Of a stretch of DNA of 64,000 nucleotides, positions 48,475 to 59,084 are shown piece by piece. The notes under the pieces are model-generated. The model searched no databases. It had not been told where the DNA came from and saw only the letters and a list, made by a program, of their open reading frames with translations. Position 1 is the stretch's first letter. Each line of letters starts with the position of its first letter. This DNA is from Cymodocea nodosa (lineage: Eukaryota > Streptophyta > Magnoliopsida > Alismatales > Cymodoceaceae), in the NCBI GenBank assembly GCA_036874045.1, contig JAZBRI010000011.1:4960001-5024000 (forward strand), written 5' to 3'. The position numbers and the translations under genes are program-made.

Positions 48475-49853
48475 GAAGAAACAACATCAAAATGGATCTT
48501 GGATAGTGGAGCAACAAGTCACATGATCGGACAGAAAAGTTTACTGAAAAATTTTACAAATACCAAAAAAGGAAATGTTACATTTGGAAACAAAAGCAAC
48601 GATAAAATCATAGGTATGGGCAATGTTCAAATAACTCCTACTTGTGTTATTTTGAATGAACTATATATAGAAAACCTAGGATTTAATTTGCTGAGTGTTA
48701 TAAAACTAATTGATAATGGATATTATGTATTATTTGAAGATGATGTATGCAAAATTATTAATAAAAGTACAGATGAACTTAAGTTTATTGCTAAAAGAAA
48801 ATATTCTATATATATTTTATCTTTACCTTCTAGTGCAGTTGATTTAAATTCATGTTTGCTAGCTGAAACTAGTGATGCATATCTGTGGCATAGAAGGATC
48901 AGGCACATAAATATGAAACTGTTACATAAACTATCTAGAAAACATTTAGTGAGAGGTTTACCAAAGATTAAATACTCAAAGGACTTTATGTGTGATGCAT
49001 GTGAGTTAGGTAAATTTCACAAAAACTCTTTTAAATCCAAAACTGATATTTCAAGCAAGAGTCTTAGAACTTATACATATGGATCTATTTGGACCAACAA
49101 GAATCATGAGTCTTGGTGGTAAACGGTATGTATTTGTTTTAATAGATGACTTCTCTAGATACACTTAGGTATATTTTCTAGCATCTAAGACAGAGGTTTT
49201 TGAAAAGTTTAAAATATTTTGCAATCTTGTTCAAAATGAACAAAGTGTCTGTTCAAAAACTTAGGAGTGATCATGGTACTGAATTTGATAATGATCAAAT
49301 GGATAATTATTGTAAAGATCATGGTATTGATCATAGATTTTCTTTTCTAAGAGCATCATCTTAAAATGGTGTTATTGAGAGAAAGAATCAATCACTTCTG
49401 GAAATGGCTAGAACTATGTTAAATAAACATAATTTACCTCAAAATCTTTGGGCTGAAGTAGTGAATACAACATGTTATATTATTAATAGAAGTCACCTAA
49501 GACGTCTCGTTAATAAAACTCCTTTTGAAATTATATTTGATAGAGTTACAAAAATTTCCTATATGAAACCATTTGGCTGCAAGTGTTTTATCCTTAACAC
49601 TAAGGATAAAATGGATAAATTTCAAACCAAAGCAGATGAAGGAATTTTTGTAGGTTACTCTACTAGAAGTAAAGCCTATAGAGTATATAGCAAGACTTCT
49701 AGAACTATTGAAGAAACCCTCCATATAAGCTTCAATGAAAATTCTTTTAGAGAATCTCAATCTAAAGTTAATAATGATGATATGATCAATTTCCCAAAAG
49801 AATTAGAGATCAATAGAGAGATTGAAGATTTATCTGAGAAAATCAAAATATGA
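48475..49853 (+). pseudogene. pol: Bplus pol, protease and integrase
   Basis: EETTSKWILDSGATSHMIG holds an intact protease motif DSGAT (about 48500), the best preserved in the window. The pre-integrase region is followed by WHRRIRHIN and CDACELGKFH. A two-base loss near 49057 and another near 49246 shift the frame around the first catalytic Asp (HMDLFGPT remnant) and the second (SDHGTEFD, about 49267). The Glu is in GVIERKNQS (about 49375). The C-terminal part (49404-49853) is open: KPFGCKCFILNTKD, GIFVGYSTRSKAYRVYSK. Confidence 0.9.
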
Positions 49854-50540
49854 ACTTAAATGATCAAATTAATGATGAAAGTGATGTACCTCCTAATGTT
49901 GATGAGAATATTAAGGAAAATCAGAGAAATTGGTGTTATTCTTCATCGCATCCCATCACTCAAGTCATTGGTAATATTAATGAGAGAGTTAAAACTAGAG
50001 CTTCAGTAAATTTAAATAGCTTGTGTATGTTTGTTTCTATGGTGGAACCAAAGAATATAGAAGAAGCATTATCTAATGAAAATTGGATAGTGGCAATGCA
50101 AGAAGAACTAAATCAATTCATAAGGAATGATGTTTGGGAATTAGTTTCTCCACTCGAAAATCAGTCCATAATAGGTACAAAGTGGATCTTTAGAAACAAA
50201 ACTAATGAGACTGATCAAGTTAAAAAAAACAAAGCTAGATTAGTTGCACAAGGGTATACACAGGAAGAAGGACTAGATTATGATGAAACATTTGCTCTTG
50301 TGGCTAGGTTAGAAAGTATTAGAATATTATTAGTCTATGCTTGTTATATTGATTTTAAACTAAATCAAATGGATGTCAAGAGTGCATTTCTAAATGGTTT
50401 AATTAATGAAGAAGTTTATGTAAAACAACCACCTGGATTTGAATATATTAAAAATCCTGACTTTGTGTATAATTTGAAGAAAGTTTTATATGGTTTGAAG
50501 CAAGCACCTAGATCATGGTATGAAAGGTTATCTAAACTGC
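49854..50540 (+). pseudogene. pol: Bplus pol, N-terminal reverse transcriptase, truncated
   Basis: After a one-base loss near 49850 the frame is open: [122 protein letters not shown]. At about 50538 pol stops and joins sequence that normally lies after RNase H, through a shared ATCTAAA. The YVDD box and RNase H are therefore deleted. Confidence 0.9.
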
Positions 50541-51219
50541 TGCATAAGATACTATGTATTCATTGTAATATTATAGTAGTATCTTATTAATTTTAAGTAT
50601 TTTGTCAAGTTTAATGGTTTTCAAAATTTTAAGTGGAAGTGTAAATGAAAAACATTAAATACCTCTAAAATCCTAAAATTTTGATTAAATGTTTTCTTTG
50701 GATCAATGAAAGTACATATGATCATGCATGAATTTGACTTAATTGATTAAACTTGTATAATAATTTATATGTAAATCATCTTAAACTATTAATAAAAAAT
50801 ATGAGCTTATTGATAGTGATTCATATTTTCAGTAAAATCATAAACATAAAAATTGTATGAGATTTGTGTTTATTGCATTTGTATTAATGGAATACATATA
50901 TACTGTGCTTAAAATAAAAAATGCTTACAAAGTGAAAATCTTTGAGAGTTTATTGATCAGTTTGATCACGAGCCTTTTGTACTTGAGCAAATAGGTATGT
51001 AAGGATTGTTGTCCTGAAAAAAGATTCTTTAAATCTAGCAACCTAAGGTCCTAATTAGACCTGGGATTGTTGACTGAAAGCTCATTACACAAGTACATTA
51101 GAAAGCTCTTGTATGATTCAAGCTTTTCAAACTAACTTTTAAAGAAAATTATCAATATTTACTATTTTGAAATGATAAAAGTTGTTTCATTAATTATAGA
51201 GATCTTTGAATCGAATATG
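50541..51219 (+). other. Bplus post-pol non-coding stretch
   Basis: Reverse complement of 40236-40910 in B1 and 19435-20110 in B2. No ORF. It is interrupted at 51224 by solo LTR D and resumes at 52763. Confidence 0.8.
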
Positions 51220-51224
51220 ATTTC

Positions 51225-52762
51225 TGTTGAGCTATATTTTTAGCTCAAGCTTTACTGCAAGTGCACAGTTCTTTTGGTGTACATGGCAAATACAGATCAT
51301 TCTTCCACAAGGATTGTGTTTATGACTTAATCAATTATTACTCAACTTGTTCTTCAAGCTCTTAGATATACTTCAGTAAATTAATGACATGTGAATGTAG
51401 AATAATCAAAATTAACACAAGCTCACAAATCATGCAGTTTCAAGGCAATGTGTAGTGGAAAATGGTGATGTGAATCAATTTCTTTACTTATAAATCTATC
51501 AACTCATTCAATTATAACATGCACACAAGTTCCACGTGATTTCAGAAGTGATATCTATGCATCAATATTGAGGAAAGAAAAATAAAATAAGAAGGTTCAA
51601 TAGACTATACTACTCTATTCTAATTTATACTAAGTGTAGGCAACTATGCTATTTGCTAATCTAGCTAAACTATACTATACTACTTGCATTAGAAATTCTT
51701 TTTGGAGATTGATTAGGACAAAATGTGATCAATATAAGATATAACAAACTCAATTAACTACTAAAATTAAAATTAATAACTAGATATAAGTGATAGGTTC
51801 TTCATTCAAATGAACATCAACACCTATTTTCTTCTTCTTTCAATTCACACCTTCTTCTCAAATGCGCCAAGCCACCATTGGTGAGTGTCATTCACTCGTG
51901 TGAAAGCCTCACCAACAGCCCCAACAATACACGTGAATAGAGGATGCAAATTAGAAGTTGAAAAGAAGAATTAAACATTCATATACATTCATTGAACTCT
52001 ATCTAGCTAAGAAGACATATAATTGAGATGTTCACCACCATTTCTCATCAATTCTTCCTTCTATACAAGAAAATAATAAACTCTAAGAGTTGTCACTACC
52101 TTAGGAGCTTCTTATCTTCTTCTCTAGAGCTTTGAATTCAATGGAACTTGGCAGCAACTCCACCTCCAAGCTTGGATGTCTTCTCCTTAGCCCTTGGAAT
52201 GGTGAATAGCATCAATGGATGGTCTCCTTGCAAGCATAAGCCTCACCTCCAAGCTTTCTTCTCTTCTTTCTTTCTCTCGTTGGAAGCTCCAAGGTGGCCT
52301 ACGAAATTCCTCTCCCCTTGCATTTATGTTAGCATGTGTTCTCTCTCTTTGATGTGGCACCTTGGTTTTATCACCAAGCCAATAGGATGCCATAGATCTA
52401 GGAGGGCCAATAAGGTGTTGGCATGCCCTCTTCTTTAAAGTTTAGTCCACCAACTTTTGATTCTTTACATCTTCTTTTGGTCTTTTGCATTAAGCTCCTT
52501 CCATATGTGTGTTACCTACAATTAATGGAAATTGAGCTCCAAGAGATGTTAGCCAACATAGGACATTCAAAATAAAATCAATGTGTTCCATGTAAAATTA
52601 TATTCAATGGGGGATGCACTTGTTAATTAAATTTCTATATTGCACTATATTTCAAGACCTATATTACCCATAATTAATATCATTTATCCACCATAGATAG
52701 ATAATATCATGCAAAATTACTTATTAAATTCATTAAAAATGGGCAAAATTAAAGCTTGAACA
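51225..52762 (-). repeat. Solo LTR D, gypsy type
   Basis: 1538 bases, TGTTGAGCTA to GCTTGAACA, between ATTTC (51220-51224) and GTTTC (52763-52767), a TSD with one substitution; B1 and B2 show the empty site. On the minus strand its 3' part reads ATCCTTGTGGAAG and GTGCACTTGCAG, as in the AthG LTR, so it is a Ty3/gypsy-type LTR in reverse orientation. The 96-codon frame at 52148-52438 is not a recognisable gene. Confidence 0.85.
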
Positions 52763-52767
52763 GTTTC

Positions 52768-53574
52768 TACCAATATGACTGCTGATTTATTGAATCAAAA
52801 TTAGTACTTTTGAAAATGTTTATTTGAGGTACATTCCTTTATTCTACTTGTGTTAATCTTATTAAGTTTAAAGTTATGTTTTGATTCATATACAGTTGAA
52901 ATTGATTCTTGAAATCATTTTTAATGAATTCAGGATGATAGAAATCGTTTGGAAAGAAAATTTAAAGTGTAGCTATAATTAACATCTATTTTATATAAAT
53001 ATATTTTGTATGTGATTGAATATATTTGAAGTATATTTGTAGGGGAAGGAATAACAATGTCCAAAATAGATTAATATAATTTAGAATATAAATCTTGGTT
53101 AATTTGATTTTAGTCCTCTTAAGATCTTGATGAAATAACTTAAAAGACAAACAAACTATTTTAGATTCATAAAAAGAAAATATTAGAATAGTTTATAATG
53201 TTCTCAAGATGATGTTATATATGTTAAGGTTTAGCTTGTGTGTTGTCTTTAGAAGGTTTTAGTTGAAAGCATCCAAAACTTGTTTTTTGGTAAAGTGTAC
53301 TAACTAAACGTTATGTTATGTAAGGTAACATGTAAAACTGCCTTTAGACAACATTTTACTCATTAGGTTAGTTAACTCAACGAGTTATGCTTAAATATTT
53401 CGGGTACCTTGATTTAGTAAACTATATTCAATATTCATTTAAAATCCAAACCCGACTATTATACTAGTTGAGTTAGTCACCTAAAATCCTATTTAAACAC
53501 TTATTTCACTGGCACTTAGGTTATTCGTAAACTTTGTGTTTGAAAATCTTTCTCACTTGTTCTTGTTACATCCT
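52768..53574 (+). promoter_or_regulatory. Bplus stretch before accessory ORF, possible internal promoter
   Basis: It has a purine tract TGTAGGGGAAGGAAT at 53039-53053, LTR-type motifs (ACTCATTAGGTTAGTTAACTC near 53349 and AGTTGAGTTAG near 53466), then CCTATTTAAAC (about 53491-53501), a TATA-like box about 75 bases before the ATG, and CACTTAG^GTTAT (53514-53519), a possible 3' splice site also present in B1. No ORF. Confidence 0.5.
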
Positions 53575-55841
53575 ATGACAATGGTCTCTAAGTTCTAGAA
53601 AGGTCGTGGTAGAGGAAAAGGAAAAGGTAGAGGAGATGGAAAAGGAAAAGAAATAGACAATGATGAAGTTCCACAAGCTTGGTTTAAGAAAATACTTCAA
53701 GTTGACAAAAGGTTAGTAAAAATATATAGTGAATATTTCTTTCTTGAAGGAATACTGAATGAACTTAGACTAGAACTTCATAATACTGATGCAAGTATAA
53801 AATACATGGGTATAAGAAGTAAATTTGACAGAGAATATAGAATGAAGTGTGCCGAAATTGCATTTTTGGAATAATATGCACAATATCTGGAAAAAGACAT
53901 AGGTTCATCAACTAGAATTCCTCAAACACCCATAAACAATACAAGATTACCTACATTTGAGGAAGAACATGAATCTACTATTCCTACTCCTTTGTATTCA
54001 AAAGAAAAACAAACAAATATTGTTGTGGATAAAAGAAAAGTTGAAGGACTTCGAAAGGCAGTAGCAATAGAACGTGCTTTAGAAGAATTAAACTAGAAAA
54101 CTTTTATGGAACAAATTCAGAAGAAAACAGCAATACTTGAAGAAGAGAAGCTGACTTGTTATAGAAGAACAAAAATTAGGAAAATTATGTCTAAGGAAAC
54201 AAAGTCTGCTGGAAAAGAAAAATCAGATGAGCATTTATTTCCAAAGGACAATGTATGTCTAGACATTGTTCCTTTTAGTGCATCTACAAAACTCATTAGT
54301 TCTGAGCATACTGAAACTGATGACGATAATGAAACTTTATTTTCTCTTGCTGGAAAACTTCATAAAAGTTCAAGTTTTTCTATTAGTTCAAGCCCTGATG
54401 ATGCAGCAATTGAACAATCAGAGCTTCGGGCAACTAACATAGAACAAGTTATTGCAGATATAATTGAAAATGTTGAGGTAGTAATTAGTTCATAAGCTGA
54501 ATTGTCTAGAGTAGTGGATATTGAAAAAGTTAAGACTTTAGAAGAGCTTAATATCAATCAACTTTCTTTAGAATCTATAGAACTAGAGTTTGAGAATTCA
54601 CAACATGTATCAATGGAGATATCTATTGAACAAAATGAACAATTACAGATAAATACACCACCTGTAGAATTTGTGGAATAATTGAACTCTAAACATTTTA
54701 TAGAGACTGAACAAATGAATGTAGAGCATATTGAAGATGTTCCTTACACTGTTGAAGCTGGAGAATCAAGCTTACATACGTAGCTTCAAGAAAATATTTT
54801 CACAAAGGAACAACATGACATTCATTTTGAAGAAGAGGTTCCTGAAGATGAATTAAATTCTGAATCAAGGCTTCAGGTATCACCTTCTTTGTATAAAGTA
54901 TTGCACATTCAAGGTAATTCAATTCATTTTAGATCTGAGGAAGCATTGCAGAATTTCAATAATTTGATTACATGTCAGATTCTGCATGCTCGTCCAATAA
55001 AGTTCAGAAATTTGATGGAAATAAGAGATCTATTTGAGTTTCAAGGCTCAATTCAATTCTTGCTAGTTGGAACAAAATGGAAACATTATAAAGAGCTCAT
55101 TGCAACCTTTTATAGTAATCTCGTCAAGAATGGCAATATACTGACAACTCAAATACATCAACAGGAGTTCACATTGTCTCCTAAATTAATTTTTGAAGTG
55201 TTGAGATTAAAGAATGGAGGTGTTGTTGTTACAAATAGATTTGACATGGTCAGACAATTGGAATGGGACATTCACTCACTATCAAAGATTTTAGATGCAT
55301 ATAGTGAAATGAGGTTAATGGAAAATCTGAATGCAGAGGCAAAGTTTATTGCAAATATCCTACATGCCAATTTATTTCAATGAGTCAGACACAATATGGA
55401 CGTAGTAGAAGTTGTTTATATGCAACTTATGGTCAGTTGAATAGAATTCAAATCAATTGGTTTGATGTTTTCATTTCTCAACTACAGCATATAAGTTCAA
55501 AGTTATTTTTTGGTGATGTTGTATGTAGACTTCTTGCAAACCAATTCAATTTATCTGACTGACCCTCTGAAACTAATGGCATGAGAGCTTTTTGAGTAGG
55601 GGATTTGCAAAGATTCCAGGCCATGCATCAACCTCAACCTCAACAACAACAACAACAACAAATAGAATGTATAGAATAGATACAATCACCTATATAGCCA
55701 AGTTATTCAATTCGAGCAGAACAACAACCCCAACTACCTCCTTCCCTAGATGATGTACTTAATGAAATCAGAAATGATATTAGGCATCTAGGAGATAAAA
55801 TATGTAATGCTATTAGTGATATCCTTAGGAGGAATAGATAA
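53575..55841 (+). pseudogene. SirB accessory ORF (Bplus copy), unknown function
   Basis: ATG at 53575 and again at 53581; TAA 55839-55841. The basic start (GRGRGKGKGRG), the helical block (AWFKKILQVDKRLVKIY; SKFDREYRMKC; RIPQTPINN), the acidic middle and the C-terminal domain all match the B1 copy. The C-terminal domain (54889-55383) is open: FQGSIQFLLVGTKWKHYKELI, FYSNLVKNGN, EFTLSPKLIFEVLRLKNGG. It resembles plant proteins annotated as putative plant transposon protein, a resemblance from memory. A one-base deletion near 55405, and stops at 53596, 53872, 54094, 54493 and others, break it. It ends with a Gln run and RHLGDKICNAISDI. Confidence 0.75.
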
Positions 55842-56386
55842 ATGTCAAGTCATTCGTTTGTTTTCTTGTATCTGAATACAAAATGTAATGTTTGTATTTA
55901 TTGTTTGATTATTTGCACAATACATTTTTCTATAAATGATTCAATTCTTATTTATGTTTACCGAAAGTTGAGCTATATATACTTATCTCTTGATTTATAT
56001 ATTGAGTAATCATCTTTTTGATTAATGATAAAAAGGGGGAGATGATTATAAATTCAAAAGAAGAAGATGATTATGATTTTAATTGCATATATTATAAAGG
56101 GAGATGATATTTAAGTGGTTATTGTAATCTGATAGATGATAATGTAATCTGAAAGATAATTATATGGTTATTAAAATCTAAAAGACACTTATGTAATTAT
56201 TGACATCTGAAAGTTTTATTTCTGAGAGGTGAATTTTATAGAAACAATAGAAATAAGCTTAAGTGAACTTAAGTCAACAAACTTGTTTGTTGAAATAAAT
56301 ATTAACCCAACGAAGGTGCTTTGTTGAGTTATATATATTTTATAATTGATTCAATATGATTTTATCATCATCAAAAAGGGGGAGAT
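55842..56386 (+). promoter_or_regulatory. Bplus multiple polypurine tracts upstream of 3' LTR
   Basis: Purine tracts AAAAAGGGGGAGATGAT (about 56031-56047), AAAGGGAGATGAT (about 56096-56108) and the one at the LTR edge, AAAAAGGGGGAGAT (56373-56386). Same number and order as in B1. The rest is non-coding. Confidence 0.85.
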
Positions 56387-57954
56387 TGTTGAGTATTTTG
56401 TTTTGATGATGTATGTTGAATGAAAGTAATCATATTTGTTCAATTACTATTGCTTGTGAAAGGAAATTAAGAACATCAATTAATACAGAAAAAGTTTGCT
56501 GATATAAATACTTGTCTGTAATGGATCTGAAATTATATTAAGTTAAATAACTAATCGTTTCGTTGCATTAATTTCTCATTTAACTAAATGTAAAGTTAAC
56601 GTGTGTTTTTATTGAAAAACATGATATGTTTTAAAGTTATATTTTCTGTATCATGAACAGTGTACGTTTAGACAACTCGTTAAGTTAGAGTGTTATTTGT
56701 ATAGAGGTCACGTGAGAGCTCGTTAAGTTAGAGGCTTAAAGGTTAAAATAGGTCACGTGAGAACTCGTTAAGTTAGTGAGTAAAAGAAGAGACGAACTTA
56801 TTAAGTTAGTGTTGTACACGTAGTGAAATTAAATGTTACGAATGTTATATTGTACCATGTGAGGTGCACATGTTTAACTCGTTAAGTTAACATAACTATA
56901 CATGTTGAGTTGCTATATTGAACACTAAGGCAACACGTTAGGTTAGCGTTATAAAACTTAAGTTGTTATTGTTGCATGTGGTAAAATTCTTATTATAAAA
57001 ATATTTGTTTATCACTGGTTTGTTGAGTTATCTATAACACAACGGAGTTGGTTCGTTGAGTTATCGTAACACCACGGAGCTGGTTCATTGAGTTAGCGTA
57101 ACACCACAAACTTAGTTTGTTGAGTTAGCTACAGTACTTGTCACGTGAGTTGGCATGTGAGGAACTCATTAAGTTATATATCTACTTGCTTTACTCGTTT
57201 AGTTAACATTAAAGTAATGACTTCTTATTACACTTGATGAAAACTTTTTGATGAGAAAGTTTATTTTGCAGGAAATTTTTCAGAGATCCAGGATTGATGA
57301 TTAAAGAATAAACGTAGGTCAGAACGTGTGTATTTCGATGAAGGAAAAAGGAAAGACATGAATAAGTGGAGAACTAGTAGTGATTAAACATGGAGGATAT
57401 GCATGAAATGAAGATACAGTATAAAAGGCATAGAATTCTCATTGATTAGTTATCCCTACACACCAAATGAAATATTTTTTCAGGGATCAAAAACATCATT
57501 TAGAGAAAAGCTCTCAAATGGAAAAAAAATCAGTGAAGCAAAAAAAGTCAGATTTATGTCATAGAAGATCTGAAGTATTAGAAGAAAGCAAATTCAGTGA
57601 AGCTAAGAAAGACAAGATATTCGTCACTAAAGAATTGCTGAAGAAGAAAAAGAAGAAGAAGAAGAAGAAGAAGAAGAAGAAAGATCTTAAATAAGGAGAA
57701 ATGTTTTAAATTCTACACATTAGTTTTCTCTGTTCGTAGTTATGAAATTGTATAGATGAAACATGGTATTAATATATAATTGCATCTACAATTTCCGAGG
57801 AGAATTTAATTGTATATTGTAATTGAAACCTTGAATAAAAATGATTTTATGAAAATAGTGTCTCGACTTGTTTTTAATCTTGAAGTTTCGATTATAATCA
57901 AAAATGTTAAAAAACACAATTCACCCCCCTCTTGTGTAGCCGTACGATCCTACA
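56387..57954 (+). repeat. Bplus 3' LTR
   Basis: 1568 bases, TGTTGAGTATTTTG to CGTACGATCCTACA. TATAAAAGG is near 57420-57428, an expanded AAG repeat lies at about 57642-57680, and about a dozen CTCGTTAAGTTAG or GTTCGTTGAGTTA motifs lie between 56670 and 57205. The Lys-rich frame at 57467-57694 is only the AAG repeat translated. Confidence 0.93.
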
Positions 57955-58196
57955 CATATCATGCTTTGCAATAAAAACACACGTTAACTTATCGTTTAGT
58001 TAAATGAAAAGTTAGTATAACATAACGACTAGTTATTTAACTTAGCATAATTTCATATCCATTATAGACAAGTATTTATATCAGTAAACTTTTTTTGTAT
58101 TAATTAATGTTCTTAATTTACTTTCACAAACAATAGTAATTGAGTGAATATGATTATATTCATTTAGCATACATCATCAAAACAAAATACTCAACA
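57955..58196 (-). repeat. B1 5' LTR remnant
   Basis: 242 bases matching the right end of the B1 3' LTR (6882-7126), ending AAAATACTCAACA at 58196 and followed by the TSD TTATG. The rest of this LTR, and the B1 PBS and gag, are missing. Confidence 0.9.
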
Positions 58197-58219
58197 TTAT
58201 GGATGTTAGTTTACCGAAA
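58197..58219 (-). repeat. SirA LTR continuation after B1
   Basis: TTATG (second TSD copy) then GATGTTAGTTTACCGAAA, which continues the SirA LTR cut at 5519 (compare 46515-46540 in the solo LTR). It is joined at a shared GAAA to the interior of the B3 LTR. Confidence 0.75.
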
Positions 58220-58884
58220 TTTTTCAGAGATCTAGGATTGATGATTAAAGAAAATTCAAAAGGAAAATGTGGGTTAGAACATGTGTATTTTGATGAAAGA
58301 AAAGAGAAGACGTGAAGAGTGGAAAATTGATTGTGGTTAAATGTGAAAGATATGCATGAAATGAAGATACAATATAAAAGGCATAGAATTCTTGTTGATC
58401 AATCATCCCTACATACCAAACAAAATATATTTTCAGGGATCAAAACACCTCTTTAGGGAAAAGCTCTCAGATAGAAGAAAATTCCGTGAAGAAGAGAAAG
58501 TCAGATATATGTCACTAAAGAATTGAAGAATCAAAAGAAAGCAAATTTGGTGAAGTAGAGAAAGTTAGATATTAGTCACTAAAGATTTGTAGAAGAAGAA
58601 GAAGAAGAAGAAAAATCTCAAATAGGGAGAAATGTTTTAAATTCTGCAAATTAGTTTTCTCTATTTATATTTATGAAATTGATTAGATGAAACATGGTAT
58701 CATTATATAATTGCATCTACAATTTCTGAGGAGAATTGAATTGTATATTATAATTGAAACCTTGAATAAAATGATTTGATTAAAATAATGTTTAGACTTG
58801 TTTTTAATTTTGAAGTTTCAGTTATAATTGAAAATGTTGGAAAAAAAAATTCACCCCCCTTTTATGTAGCCATTCGATCTTACA
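58216..58884 (+). repeat. B3 5' LTR, 3' part only
   Basis: Matches 43520-44213 of the Bplus LTR, beginning at GAAATTTTTCAGAGATC and ending GATCTTACA. An AAG repeat lies at about 58590-58613. PBS TGGTATTAGAGC follows at 58887-58898. Confidence 0.88.
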
Positions 58885-59084
58885 ATTGGTATTAGAGCAG
58901 GTTTATAATCTTTCATATAAAATTGATACCAACTTAATTAATATCAGAGTTTGTTCTACCTTCCTTATTTTTAAATAGAAATTAATATTTGAGCATACAT
59001 TTAACCTTGTTAATTTTAGGCTCAAGTTGTTTTCGAAAGTTTTAAATTGTTTAAAATCTTATAGGTTGAAAAATCTAAGGTAAG

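Larger units (their letters stand above)
42626..57954 (+). mobile_element. SirB copy Bplus: longest SirB copy, with accessory ORF
   Basis: Plus-strand element with both LTRs (42626-44213 and 56387-57954), PBS, gag, intron-like segment, protease, integrase, part of RT, accessory ORF and multiple PPTs. RT from the YVDD region onward and RNase H have been deleted (junction near 50538). It carries two solo LTRs (45639-47427 and 51225-52762). Flanks ACCAA (42621-42625) and CATAT (57955-57959) do not match, so one or both flanks were rearranged after insertion into B1. Confidence 0.9.
5520..58196 (-). mobile_element. SirB copy B1: outer Sirevirus-like element, interrupted by AthG and Bplus
   Basis: Read right to left, B1 comprises a 5' LTR remnant (57955-58196), lost gag and part of pol, RT and RNase H (41018-42625), a non-coding stretch (40231-41017 joined across AthG to 9850-10650), the accessory ORF (7582-9849), a multi-PPT region and the 3' LTR (5520-7126). 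Both outer ends carry the 5-base duplication TTATG (5515-5519 and 58197-58201), and the SirA LTR sequence reads continuously across the two flanks. The part of pol, gag and LTR that should lie between 42625 and 57955 is missing; Bplus occupies that position. Confidence 0.85.

Noticed and set aside
52148..52438. 96-codon frame in solo LTR D
   Set aside because: It lies wholly inside an LTR, has an overlapping antisense frame and contains no known motif.
57467..57694. Lysine-rich 75-codon frame
   Set aside because: It is the AAG repeat and leader of a SirB LTR translated; the equivalent positions in other LTRs are not open.
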